From Megalobrama amblycephala (lineage: Eukaryota > Chordata > Actinopteri > Cypriniformes > Xenocyprididae): a stretch of 64,000 nucleotides of DNA. Every line of letters starts with the position of its first letter. Positions within the stretch are counted from its first letter, which is position 1. Below, one piece after another: positions 50,501 to 61,060 of this stretch. Position numbers and translations under genes: made by a program. The stretch lies in contig NC_063057.1 in NCBI RefSeq assembly GCF_018812025.1, positions 13,351,841 to 13,415,840 of the forward strand, given 5' to 3'. Under the pieces are notes generated by a model. The model made no database searches. It saw only the letters and a program-made list of their open reading frames with translations, and was not told the origin of the DNA.

Positions 50501-53500
50501 AATTAATTATAACATTTGAAAATTGCATTAAAAGATGAAATTGACAAGTGAATTACAACAGTCATAATTTCAACTTAAGTCAAAATTATGAGACATTCAA
50601 AATTGACACAGATAAAGTAAATTGACAAAACATTAAAATTGTCAAATTTTTGTCATAAGACATTTTAATCTCATAATTTCTACTTTAATTATGACTTAGC
50701 ACATGATAATTTCCACTTATACCTATGAGTTTTTATTTAATAATTTAAATTCAAACAAAGCATGATTTTATTTTCTTATATGGCAGAAATGCGTTTCCAA
50801 ACCAAATAAGAGTCTAAAGACTGTCTATCCCGATTCCCTTTGAGATAATGACAAAAAAGAAGGCTATTTACAGTGCTATGGGGCTTTAGTAGACAAAAAG
50901 AAAACTTTTTTTGCTCCCATTTGTAGATGTCCTGACTCTGCTAAGCAGATTGATGGTGGATTTACTTCTTTAATGAAGACTGTTGAGCAGAAAACAATGC
51001 CGCCTCAGCCTAATTGTTGTGGGAATGGAGTATGAACCAATTGTTCCCGCTGTGCTGTATTTCTGGTCTGCCGCTTCTGCTACTTGCTTGTGATAAACAG
51101 GAGAGAGGCTCAGGTGAGGCCTGTTAACAAGACCCTGGGGACTTAAACCTGCACCTAGATGCCGCTGCGGTTCAGTATTTCCTTTCTCTCTATCCCCGAC
51201 CCCAACTTCACCTCTACTTCCCATGAGTACCTGTTGAGTGCCATGGTAACAGTTGCCCCCTGTTGCATCTCTTGTGATGCAGCAACAGCAGCTTCGGCTA
51301 AGGAAGCCACAGCCTGCGTGGCCTCCGACGCTTGCGTGGTCTGGATAGTCATCTCACCTCCCTGTAGTGTGGCCCAATTCTGCTCCACCTTAGAGACAAA
51401 ATTAAAATAACAAGTGTGAAGCGTGAGATATGACCTAAAAGCCTAGTATGTATGTAAGGACAGGACAGAACATGCACAAGATGCAAACTCATGGAATACT
51501 CAGGTAAGAAATTGAGTGCTGACATTACCTCTCCATCTGTCACTGTGGAGTAATTCACCTGGGCGACCGTCACCGTGCCTGGCAATTCTGACGCATCTGC
51601 CAGTGTTGCTACCGTGGCTCCAGTGCCAACCTTTTGATTAGTTCAAATTTGGACATTAGGATACTGTAATGTGACCACTGGTGAAAATTTGTACTTTTTT
51701 TTTTTATTTAATACATTTTTAAAACTATAAATCTTATTATTAGTAAAACAAAAATTACAATTTTAAAACTGGGGACTTTTTAATGTTTTAAAAAAAAGTC
51801 TCTTATGCTCACCAAGGCCACATTTATTTGATAAATACAGTAATAACAGTAATATTGTGAATTATTATAACAAATTAAAATAAGTGTTGTATATTTTAGC
51901 ACATTTTAAAATGTAAATTAATTCCTGTGATGTCAAAGCTACATTTTCAGCATCGTTACTGCAGTCTTCAGTGTCACATGATCCTTCAGAAATCATTCTA
52001 ATATGCTGATTTGCTGCTCAAGAAACATTTATTATTATCATCAGTCTTTCTTGTCACTTTTGATCCGTTTAATATACACTAACACACATATACATACATT
52101 ATATATATACACACGCACACGATTATACACAATCAGACCAATTACATGTTTTATTAAGGCATTAATTGTTAAATATTTTAAGTCATGTTAACTTTTTTTT
52201 ATCTCCCCCTATTCTAAATGAAGTCATCCAGTGGATCTTGTATATACTGTAGTCAAAAACAACTGTGTAGTTGTTCCCACAACTGGGACCTGAGCTCACC
52301 TGTATGAGCGAGACGGTTCCATCAGGATTACTGATCGTCTGCACTACGGTCTGTGACGGCACTAGGTGCGCAATGCTGTGTGTGGCTGTTGTGGCAACTT
52401 GCTGTGTGGTGACCTGGTCCTCAAAGGCGTAGAGCAGGTCCTCTCTCCCATGCTGCTTATAGCAGTTTTTAACGATAGTCCTCAGGGCTTGTGTCCATGA
52501 CACCTATTTCCAACGGAAAAAAGCCCTCGATAAATCAAGATGATGCAAGCTTTAGCTCATATGCTTCAATTCAGATGTCAATTTGAGGAAAGCTGACAAA
52601 ACTATGGTGTGGCTGATTCAACAATTCATCATCACTCGTAGCATTTTTCATACAATTAAATGTTTTAGTAAAATCATGTGAGTAAATATATAGCTGCTTT
52701 ATTATGATGTATTGTTACTATTTATATGTGTGTGTGTGTATTTATTTATACATAATACACACACATTATGTAAACAAACTTTTATTTTAGACTAACTCTC
52801 TCTATACAGTACAGTCCAAAAGTTTGGAACCACTAAGATTTTTAATGTTTTAAAAGAAGTTTCATCTGCTCACCAAGGCTACATTTATTTAATTAAAAAT
52901 ACAGTAAAAAACAGTAATATTGTGAAATATTATTACAATTTAAAATAACTGTTTTCTATTTGAATATATTTGACAAAGTAATTTATTCCTGTGATGGCAA
53001 AGCTGAATTTTCAGCATCATTACTCCAGTCTTCAGTGTCACATGATCCTTCAGAAATCATTCTAATATGCTGATCTGCTGCTCAAGAAACATTTATGATT
53101 ATTTTCAATGTTGAAAACAGCCGTGTACTTTTTTTTTTCAGGATTCCTTGATGAATAGAAAGTTCAAAAGAACAGCATTTATCTGAAATAAAAAGCTTCT
53201 GTAGCATTATACACTACCGTTCAAAAGTTTGGGGTCAGTAAGAATTTTTTTTTTTTTTTTTTTTGAAAAGAAATTAAAGAAATGAATACTTTTATTCAGC
53301 AAGGATGCATTAAATCAATCAAAAGTGGCAGTAAAGACATTTATAATGTTACAAAGGATTAGATTTCAGATAAACACTGTTCTTTTGAACTTTCTATTCA
53401 TCAAATAATCCTGAAAAAAAATATTGTACACAAATATTTTGTACAATTGTACACATTAAATGTTTCTTGAGCAGCAGATCAGCATATTAGAATGATTTCT

Positions 53501-53741
53501 GAAGGATCATGTGACACTGAAGACTGGAGTAACGATGCTGAAAATTCAGCTTTGCATCACAGGAATAAATTACTTTGTCAAATATATTCAAATAGAAAAC
53601 AGTATTTTAAATTGCAATAATATTTCTCAATATTACTGTTTTTTACTGTATTTTTAATTAAATAAATGTAGCCTTGGTGAGCAGACAAAACTTCTTTTAA
53701 AAACATAAAAAATCTTAGTGGTTCCAAACTTTTGGACTGTA

Positions 53742-53814
<73 letters not shown>

Positions 53815-55684
53815 CACTTTTGCACTTTTAGAAACAATATATTGTTGATCAAAACAAGTATACTGTAGAGCTATTTTTTGTATGCCCCAGTCCTATTTTG
53901 AGTACCCAACACTACCCTCTGTTTCTGCTCCTCTGTTCGGACGTCACTGCGTACGTTGGCCCAAGGAATGTCCTCCGGCCACCAGATGGGCTTGCAGCTC
54001 TCTTTCCCCCAGCCAGGCTTCCCACGGCCTGTGGAATACTTTAGCATTTCTGGAATAAATGCTCGAAGCTGGGCCTGAAAAAGCAACAAAGAGCACAATC
54101 ACTGTGGGAGATTTTATACTGGGAGTGGCAGAGCGCACGATGGCCTCTGGAAAAATAAAATCTGTGTAAAAACACTTTGGAAACAGCAAGCCATTGATTT
54201 TTCCCCTTCCTTCTGCAACTGAGTGCAGACAGTCTGCCCACACATATAGCTTGCGAAAAGCTAAAAGTAGACTATTAGGTTTCTATTTAAAGATTAATCT
54301 ATGGGCGAGGCTCCTCTGCATACTGACTGCAGGAGATCGAGAAGATGGAACATACACCACTGCACTATAGCTTATGTAGACAACAAATAAATAAACACTT
54401 TTAAGGTTGGTACTCTACCATTCAAAAGTTTGGGGTTAGTAAGATTTTTTTGAAAGAAATGTTACAAAAGATTTCGATTTCAAATAAATGCTGTTCTTTC
54501 GAACTTTCTATTCATCAAGGAGTCAACCGATACTAAAGAGTACAGATACTAAAATATGATGTGTAAACACTGCAGATCACTGATTGGTCAGAGAGAATTG
54601 TCACTACCAGCATCATTGGATTTGCGACATGAGACACCAAACCCGCTAGATTTAAATAGTCAGCAACAGCCGCCGAAGTATCATTTGTTCGCATGACTTT
54701 TTTAAACGACTTGCTTTAAATGACTTGAAGAAATGGCTTTATCGTATCGTAGATTTGAAATGTAAGTTAAAGTCTTAAAGTCATAATCTAAAAAAAGTGT
54801 AAGGAATTGTTAAGATATTAACATGACAATCAAGGGCCTTTTTCAAGTGTCCATTGACTAAGTTGTGCTTTTTAAAACAACATTGAGTTGTATGTAGGAG
54901 TCCATTAGCCCAGCGACAGCTCTGTCCTGGGGGTGAGGGTGGAGTTTATCCCAATGCCCTCAGTGCCCTTGGTAATTCCGTAGGCAGGCTAGGGATTGTA
55001 CTGCACAGCACTCTGTAGCAACGTCTGTTCACCTCGACATCACAGGCTAAATTTGGCTTGAGAGGAATAAATCAGTTCCCAAAAGAGCTTCTCCCTCCCT
55101 CTCGCTCTCTCACTGTCACAAACACTTCCTGTAAGCCTTACACTGGACGCTGACAGACGACATGGCGAAATGTTAGTGAAGAAGGATTTCAAGGGGGAAA
55201 AAAAAGGTTCTGATACAACTAATTCATTGAAATATAAAACTCACTACATGTTTTTGACCAATGAATTTCAATGATTCTTCCAGTCGTGATTGCTGGATAA
55301 GGATTTTTAAAAATAGTATTTCAAACTGTACACACAAAGACTAATGTAAAATATTTAAGCATACCTTGAAAAATGTACACTCATTATGTATGTGTATATA
55401 TTTATTAGGTATATGTTATGTGTGTATATCTATCTATACAGATGCATATATGAAGCATATATTACTTTATTTGAACTAATTGGGCTTATTTTTTTTTTTA
55501 GATGTTATGTGTGTATATCTATCTATATATATCTATCTAAAGTCATGTTGTACTATTATTATTATGAAGCATATATTATTTTATTTGAACTATGTATTAT
55601 TTATGTGTTTATATCTATATAGACATATAGATATACACACAACATACATCTAAAAATAATAAACCCAATTAAATAGTTCAAATT

Positions 55685-55721
<37 letters not shown>

Positions 55722-57220
55722 CACTAATACATAATATATAATAATATAATATATATATAATTATATATTATATTAGATTCTATATTTGTAACACAAATAC
55801 AGAATCTAAAATGTCAACTTCAATTAAAAAGTTCAAAGAAAATATGCTTCATGTTATATTATTTTAAATAAATAAATAAATAAAAAAATTGCCAATAAAA
55901 CTCAATGAAAAAAATCTCATACAAAAATAAATCATGATAACAGCTAATAAATACTGATGTTAAGGCCAGTGTTCAAGTCATGTAACAGATTGTCCACAGC
56001 GGCATCATGAGTTGTAGGCTCTTCCTTGTGTTTGTGCAGATGGTCTAATTACATGGCGAAGGAATTAAGAGGAATCTCACGCCCCAAACACACCGATCAG
56101 CTGCCCATTCCCTCCCCCTGCTCTGCTCTAAATCCACTTGGGAGCCAATCAGAAACCTCTGTGCTCGGCCACGATGTGCCGGATAATTACTCGCGCGTAC
56201 AAGCCTCACCTGATGATCCCTGCACAGACCTGCCTCCAACTGCCACAAACCAAGCAAGGTGTGTCTGTCCTGAGGGACATCAGCTATCAGCAGACAGCAT
56301 GTGGGGTAGTGCATAATGGGCTAGCTGGTAAATGAACTGGTTATGTGGTCCTACATGAGGCCAAAAGTAACCTGTGCTAAAGCCGGATGAAGTGAGACGA
56401 CTTCTCAGTCTAGTTTAACTGCTCCCCCCCGAGCCTAGAAAAAGCTCATTTGAATGGCAAAGCAGAAAATTCCTGGCTCATAGTGCCACCTGGTGCCCAC
56501 CTGCGTCATCTTGTCCACAGACACTGGTATGCCGTCAATAGTCAGTGGAGGAAGTTCAGAGCTGAGCTCCCCGCCACCAGGGGGCGCATGTTCAGCCAGA
56601 GCGTTCTCCAGATCCTCCAGAATCATGCTTTTGTATTTCCTCACCTGATCAAAAGACATACCAAAACTAGGATCAAATCAGAAACAGTGCAAATGCTATG
56701 AAGAGGAAATGCACAATAAAAATACTCACCACATTCTCTAATGGTGCTGCTCCAAATACTCTAAACACAGGGTTCGGTTTAGAGGGAGAGATGCACAACA
56801 CAATAGCCTGCTGGCCAACCCGTGTCGTGTACTCGTCTAGAGTCGCTCTCAACTTCCTGCAGACAGTAAGAGTCAGTGTTGTTATAGTTAACTAAAATTC
56901 TTAAAAATCATGGTAACACTTTACAATAATGTTTCATTACTTAACATTAGTTAACTACATTAGTAAACATGAACTAACAATGAACAATACTTCTACAGCA
57001 TTTATTCATCTCAGTTAATGTTAATATCAACATTTACTAATACATTTTTAAGATTAAAAGTTGTATCTGTTAACATTGGTTAGATGATTTTAGCATTGTA
57101 AAATAACATGAACATTTTTAATAACTAACATAAAGGTCTGTAAATGCTGTAAAAATTAGTGCCGTCAAACGATTAATTGCATCCAAAATAAGTTTGTTTT
57201 TACATAATATGTATACTGTG

Positions 57221-57291
<71 letters not shown>

Positions 57292-58758
57292 CTTACAAAT
57301 ATTTCTTAAATATATAAGTGTGTGTAATGTATTTAAATATACATAATTATATACAGTACACACATATATATTACGTAAAAACAAACTATTATTTTGGATG
57401 CGATTAATCGTGATTTATTGATTGATAGCACTAGCAAAAATATATTGTTCGTTGTTAGTTCATGTTAGTTACTGCAAAACTAAAGACATGAAAAGCTTAC
57501 ACTTAAAAAAACTTAATTAGAAATTTTTCCTTTGCAACTAACTGAAATATTACTAAATCTAAAATAAAAATAAATTAAATCTAAACAGAAATATTTAATA
57601 AAGATAATAATAAAATGAAAAAGCACATAACCAAATCAATTAAATTTAAATAAAACAAACTGAAAATATAAATATAACAGCTAATTTAAAATATGAATAT
57701 TATAAAATATTAATACTGCAATAGTATATAAATAATACTAAAATAAATACCACTTTGTTTTGATTGTTTTAAATCAAGATATATTATTTTATGTTGTAAA
57801 AACCATGGATACTTAATTACAATTCATACTGTGAATATAGTTCACCTGAGCAAGCGAGTCTGTTGTCTTTTACGGATTGAAGGGTTTGATTCAAAGATGT
57901 GCGGCCGTTTACGTTTCTTCCCTGTTGCTACAGCGGCGGCTGCTGCCATGCCAACAGGCCCTGAAAAAGAATTAGGGGCATAAAATTAGCTGTTTTTAGA
58001 CATTATATAACATTCAGGATTTACACCATTTTTGTATTCACTGGGAATTGAAGCAATGAGTTTGACATTGCTAGCGCCATGCTTAATCTTAAAGGGATAG
58101 TTCACCAAAAATGAAAATTCTGTCATCATTTACTCACCCTTAAGTTGTTTTTAAGTTTTTTTTTCTTCAGTTGAACATAAAATAAGATATTTTGAAGAAT
58201 ATGGGTAACTAAACAGTTGACGGATCCCATTAACTTCCACAGTATGGAAAGAAAAATACTCTGGAAATCAATAGGGATCAGAAACTGTTTGGTTACCAAC
58301 ATTCTTCAAAATATCTTCCTTTATGTTCAGCAGAATAAAGAAACTCATACAGGTTTAGAACAACTTGAGGGTGAGTAAATGATGACAGAATTTTCATTTT
58401 GGGTGAACTGTCCCTTTAAGCTATAAGACGGCTGCCAATTTATGGTTTAAGTGCGCCATCTAGTGTTCAGTCTGATAACCACTAGTCAGATTTGCATTAG
58501 GGTCAGTAGTACACAACCCTGTGCTGGAATCTTACCTGCAGCAGCCAGATGTGCGGTGACCTCATCTGTTCCAGTTGAGTTGAGGATATCGGAGTCATCA
58601 TAAGCATCATCATCGGGCGAGGAAGGCGAATCCTCATCAGCGCTCAGCATGCCGTGCTCTGTGTAAGTGGCGACATGCACCTGCCCAACCTGCTGAGTGA
58701 CGGCATGGGCCTCGATAGTGGTCATGTGCTCTGTCTGATGCACCGTGTGGTCTTCCAT
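44430..58758 (-). CDS. nrf1: Nuclear respiratory factor 1 (NRF1), complete, ten coding exons
   Basis: Transcription factor that binds GC-rich palindromes (YGCGCAYGCGCR) as a dimer and activates nuclear genes for respiratory chain, mitochondrial replication and many housekeeping functions. The zebrafish orthologue is known as not really finished, required for retina and brain. Exons on the minus strand, in coding order: 58758-58536, 57960-57846, 56856-56730, 56644-56501, 54074-53916, 52503-52300, 51630-51529, 51388-51231, 48707-48583, 44590-44430. All join in phase with GT-AG introns into 505 residues (human 503). Visible are an acidic Ser-rich N terminus (SADEDSPSSPDDD), a KKRKR nuclear localisation signal at residues 89-93, the unique NRF1 DNA-binding region (about 105-305, with IPEMLKYSTGRGKPGWGK and CKPIWWPEDIPW) and the Gln/Ala-rich activation region ending VVTLEQ. 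The start ATG aligns with human Met1. No disabling change is seen. Confidence 0.98.
44591..48582 (-). other. nrf1: nrf1 intron 10 (last intron)
   Basis: 4 kb without a supported gene. It holds a small inverted-repeat element (45622-45803), a (TA)-rich patch near 47700, and complex non-repeat blocks at about 44640-45100, 46430-46750 and 47180-47420 that stand out from the AT-rich surroundings and may be conserved control sequence. Confidence 0.55.
45622..45803. repeat. Small inverted-repeat element (GGTTACACTTTATTTTAAG type), copy 2
   Basis: Same body as 26291-26474: TTTTAAGGTGTC at the left, GTTTGGTTTAGTTGCATGTAA in the middle and GACACTGTAAAACAAAGTGT at the right. Confidence 0.78.
48583..48707 (-). 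CDS. nrf1: nrf1 coding exon 9
   Basis: Acceptor GTTGCAG, donor GTACGA. It encodes SEAAAHAVATLAEATLQGGG to GALTGVSDGS, ending in the first base of a split Gly codon. Confidence 0.95.
50270..50715. repeat. AGTCATAATT minisatellite-like tract
   Basis: Irregular tandem of units resembling AAAAGTCATAATTATGAGAT, on both strands in turn, in the nrf1 intron between coding exons 8 and 9. Similar tracts are common in fish introns. Confidence 0.8.
51231..51388 (-). CDS. nrf1: nrf1 coding exon 8
   Basis: Acceptor TCTCTAAG, donor GTACTC. It encodes VEQNWATLQGGEMTIQTTQ to GATVTMALN, Gln/Ala-rich activation region, ending in the first two bases of a split Ser codon. Confidence 0.95.
51529..51630 (-). CDS. 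nrf1: nrf1 coding exon 7
   Basis: 34 codons, acceptor CAAAAG (weak pyrimidine tract) and donor GTAATG. It encodes VGTGATVATLADASELPG to NYSTVTDGE. Confidence 0.93.
51740..52045. repeat. Diverged half copy of the 940-bp foldback family
   Basis: GCTCACCAAGGCCACATTTA, CAGTAATATTGTGAA and GTGTCACATGATCCTTCAG match the left arm of the elements at 24066 and 52805. Only one arm is present. Confidence 0.75.
52300..52503 (-). CDS. nrf1: nrf1 coding exon 6
   Basis: 68 codons, acceptor AAATAG, donor GTGAGC. It encodes VSWTQALRTIVKNCYKQHG to NPDGTVSLIQ. The VTTQQVATTATH stretch is slightly different from human. Confidence 0.95.
52805..53746. mobile_element. 940-bp foldback (MITE-like) element, copy 2, nrf1 intron
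   Basis: Nearly identical in sequence and orientation to 24066-25005, with the same CAGTACAGTCCAAAAG ends and the same central CACTACCGTTCAAAAG terminus. Its right end abuts a long (TA)n run. It fills most of the intron between coding exons 5 and 6. Confidence 0.88.
53745..53811. repeat. (TA)n microsatellite
   Basis: About 65 bases of TA directly following the foldback element, about 100 bases from nrf1 coding exon 5. Confidence 0.95.
53916..54074 (-). CDS. nrf1: nrf1 coding exon 5, DNA-binding core
   Basis: 53 codons, acceptor TTTTTCAG, donor GTAGTG. It encodes AQLRAFIPEMLKYSTGRGK through WWPEDIPWANVRSD to EEQKQR, practically invariant among vertebrates. Confidence 0.96.
54412..54525. repeat. 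Fragment of the CATTCAAAAGTTTGGGGT repeat family
   Basis: CATTCAAAAGTTTGGGGTTA, then TTACAAAAGATTTCGATTTC and GAACTTTCTATTCATCAAG, match the right half of the 940-bp foldback elements. Confidence 0.75.
54526..56500 (-). other. nrf1: Part of the nrf1 intron between coding exons 4 and 5
   Basis: Contains (TA)n at 55688-55720 and related AT-rich palindromic sequence (about 55380-55800). Two complex blocks (54900-55150 and 56030-56340, the latter with GGTCTAATTACATGG) look unlike the repeats. No exon is seen. Confidence 0.5.
56501..56644 (-). CDS. nrf1: nrf1 coding exon 4
   Basis: Phase-0 exon of 48 codons, acceptor TGATCAG and donor GTGGGC. It encodes VRKYKSMILEDLENALAEHA to VSVDKMTQ. The PPGGGEL linker differs from the mammalian one, the rest is conserved. 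Confidence 0.95.
56730..56856 (-). CDS. nrf1: nrf1 coding exon 3
   Basis: Acceptor GTCTGCAG, donor GTGAG. It encodes KLRATLDEYTTRVGQQAIVL to FGAAPLENV. Human FKVFG reads FRVFG here. Confidence 0.95.
57157..57432. repeat. AT-rich inverted repeat of the ATTAATCG family with internal (TA)n
   Basis: The ends TAGTGCCGTCAAACGATTAA and CGATTAATCG...TGATAGCACTA are inverted. The centre is a TA run (57224-57286) with ACACAC flanks. It is inserted into another repeat (GGTAACACTTTACAATAA type) whose parts lie at 56911-57120 and 57435-57475. Confidence 0.8.
57846..57960 (-). CDS. nrf1: nrf1 coding exon 2 with nuclear localisation signal
   Basis: Acceptor TTTTTCAG, donor GTGAAC. It encodes GPVGMAAAAAVATG, then KKRKRPHIFESNPSIRKRQ, the basic import signal and start of the DNA-binding region. 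Confidence 0.95.
58090..58420. repeat. Short foldback element, TTAAAGGGATAGTTCACC family
   Basis: 331 bases with about 50-base inverted ends (TTAAAGGGATAGTTCACC... and ...GGTGAACTGTCCCTTTAA), separating nrf1 coding exon 2 from coding exon 1. It is the most intact termini pair of this family in the window. Confidence 0.88.
58536..58758 (-). CDS. nrf1: nrf1 coding exon 1 (exon 2 of the gene), start codon
   Basis: ATG at 58756-58758 opens MEDHTVHQTEHMTTIEAHAV. The preceding codon is GTG, so the frame could be read further but homology fixes this start. Donor GTAAG at 58535-58531. The probable acceptor CTCAG is at 58790-58786, giving 27 bases of 5'UTR in this exon. Confidence 0.96.
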
Positions 58759-58898
58759 CACCCGATACAGTTTCTCTCAAACACACTGAGACACACATAA
58801 ACAACATATTAGCATACACAGACTCCACAAGTAACTGGTTTATTAACATCAAGAGATAAGGTCAGTGTGAGTGTCATTTTGAGGGGGACCCAAGTGTT

Positions 58899-58903
<5 letters not shown>

Positions 58904-58959
<56 letters not shown>
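58904..58959. repeat. (TA)n microsatellite
   Basis: About 55 bases of TA in nrf1 intron 1. Confidence 0.95.
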
Positions 58960-58962
<3 letters not shown>

Positions 58963-60479
58963 TTATAACTACCAAAATCACTTTTTATTAGTACATAATG
59001 TGAATCAGACGTACAAGGTATTCTATTAGTATAGTGTTGGCATATGTGCTTTTATATTGAAACAGCATGATAATGCATTTACAAACTGGGCCACTGAGTG
59101 TGATCTCAATGTCAAAGTGGCTTGAATCACCCCAAAACATTTTTTGACAGCATCTATTAACACTACATATAAATGTATAAGCTATTTATAGTAAGTAGTT
59201 TACACTTAATGTGTAGGTCTCCTCTTTCTTTTCACACTTAAGTTAAGTTATCTAATAACCATTTTTATAAAGCGCTGCATCTATTTTTATTGCTTTAAAT
59301 ATCACTCCAGTAGGGGGCACTAATCATGACACAATCAATATAATTTTTTCATAATATTCTTTTTTTAAACAGTGATATTGTTTTGGCTGGAGACTGTAAA
59401 ACTGACTGTTTTCAGTATTTATCCAAAAGGATATGCAAGTATTCAATATTATTAACAGCATATATACATTTGCTGTACATATTACAATTTAGCAATGTAC
59501 AATCATGTAAAAAAATACCTCAAGAGTTATTTACAGCAAGAAATCAGAGCTTTGTCAATGACAAACTGAATGACACAGAAAGAAAACATTTTTAAGTTAA
59601 GTTTTATTGAATAATAAGACTCTAATGACATTTCTTTCACAGCAAGGAGTATGGATTTAATTTTGGATTAAAAAAAATAAAAATAAAAACGTATGTCTGA
59701 ATAACTAAGAATGACGTAGGTGCTACGAATGATCCACATAAACACACATCTGCTCGCGCAGCAAGAGCATCATTCTGTTCAATTCAACGGCCTTGACACT
59801 GTCTCTGAAAAACGCTACATTTGATAGGACCAAGTCACCAAAAACACAAATATCAGACATTTCAACAACCACTAATAGCCATTATGAAAGGTAGGTTTGA
59901 ATATCTGAAATAACTGACTCGATATAGACTTGTGATATCCAGCGTTAATAACAAACACATAAATGGCGGTTATTTTCAAACAGGTGAATAATACGTGTGA
60001 AGAGAGCGGGCTGTTGTTTTAGTGAAAATTAAACACAGACGCCTGTTTAAACTGCTATTTCATACAATATAGTAAAAATTAAGATGAGCCTCAAAACATC
60101 TGAAATAGTCTTTTAGATCAAATTTAGCCGGGCACCGTTGTCGACTCCGTATAAAGCGATTTAAACACTCGACTGATCGATAACACTGCTGTGCTAATAT
60201 GACATTAAACATGCATTCAAATCCGATCAAGAGCATATAAACACAAGCTATCAAGCACTGAAAACCCATTTAGCATCTGGACAAAACAAGAGCGATTACG
60301 ATTGCAGATCTAAATTCAGTAGGCCAAAGGCCTGCGACAGCGCCATGATTATTTTTTGCCCCAAATTTGAGCGGGGTAAATAATAATTGCCATCCTGACA
60401 AATGCGCTCGATATCGTCCCAAGTTCTGTTTCGCATCGTCGCGATCTGCATCTGAGTGTGTGAAAGGCAAACGCTGCCG

Positions 60480-60720
60480 GGTTGTTTGGTGCGGCTGCGC
60501 CGGGGCTGAAATGGCTGGAGATTGCGCGGTAGGGCACTAACCTCAGAGCGGCTGCGCTACTTCGGGCCTGCGCTGTGCGGCGGAGCTGCGAACACCAGCT
60601 GCAATGGAGGACAAAGAACGAGCAGCAGAGTGCGCGCGTCCTGGGCTCAGCGGCTGATGCGCGTGCCCGAGCGAAGTGCACAGAACAAACCCCGCCCCTC
60701 CCTCTCGTTCTACATACTAG
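60480..60720 (-). promoter_or_regulatory. nrf1: nrf1 CpG-rich promoter with an NRF1-like site
   Basis: This is the most CpG-dense stretch in the window, with repeated TGCGC half-sites and no TATA box near the proposed exon. At 60658-60669 the minus strand reads CGGGCACGCGCA, eleven of twelve matches to the NRF1 palindrome YGCGCAYGCGCR. That suggests possible autoregulation. Confidence 0.65.
60542..60660 (-). other. nrf1: Probable non-coding first exon of nrf1
   Basis: GC-rich minus-strand sequence ending in a good donor, GAG/GTTAGT (donor at 60541-60536). Vertebrate NRF1 genes begin with a non-coding exon. The 5' limit is not determinable, and 60660 is only a placeholder within the CpG-rich block. 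Confidence 0.5.
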
Positions 60721-60972
60721 AGCCTGGACTACATGATGGTGCAGCACAGAGAAAGTACACACTACACTCTAAAAGAAGTGTATGGGAAATAGACATTTTT
60801 ATGAGTCTGACACATTTATTCTTTGTTAATATGAAACTGTGAAAAAAATATTGTTCATGTGCACAGTTCATTAAAATATGGTACAACAGAGGAAAAAAAA
60901 AATAGAAATCAATAAACATCAATAATTTTAAATTATTTTGGCAAATTACCAATTTATTCAAAATAATTAATG

Positions 60973-60986
60973 TATATATATATATA

Positions 60987-61059
<73 letters not shown>
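60973..61059. repeat. (TA)n/(TG)n microsatellite
   Basis: TA run with a short GTGTGTGT block, directly abutting the left terminus of a Tc1-like element. Confidence 0.95.

Positions 61060-61060
<1 letters not shown>

Noticed and set aside
50270..50715. CRISPR-like repeat array
   Set aside because: Units are irregular and without spacers, in a vertebrate intron. It is an ordinary minisatellite-like tract.
53871..54243. Overlapping minus-strand frames next to nrf1 coding exon 5
   Set aside because: Only the frame giving AQLRAFIPEM is real. The other two are shadow frames over the exon and intron.
60349..60762. 137-codon minus-strand frame over the nrf1 promoter
   Set aside because: CpG-rich DNA tends to lack stop codons. 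The frame crosses the proposed first exon donor and has no known domain.
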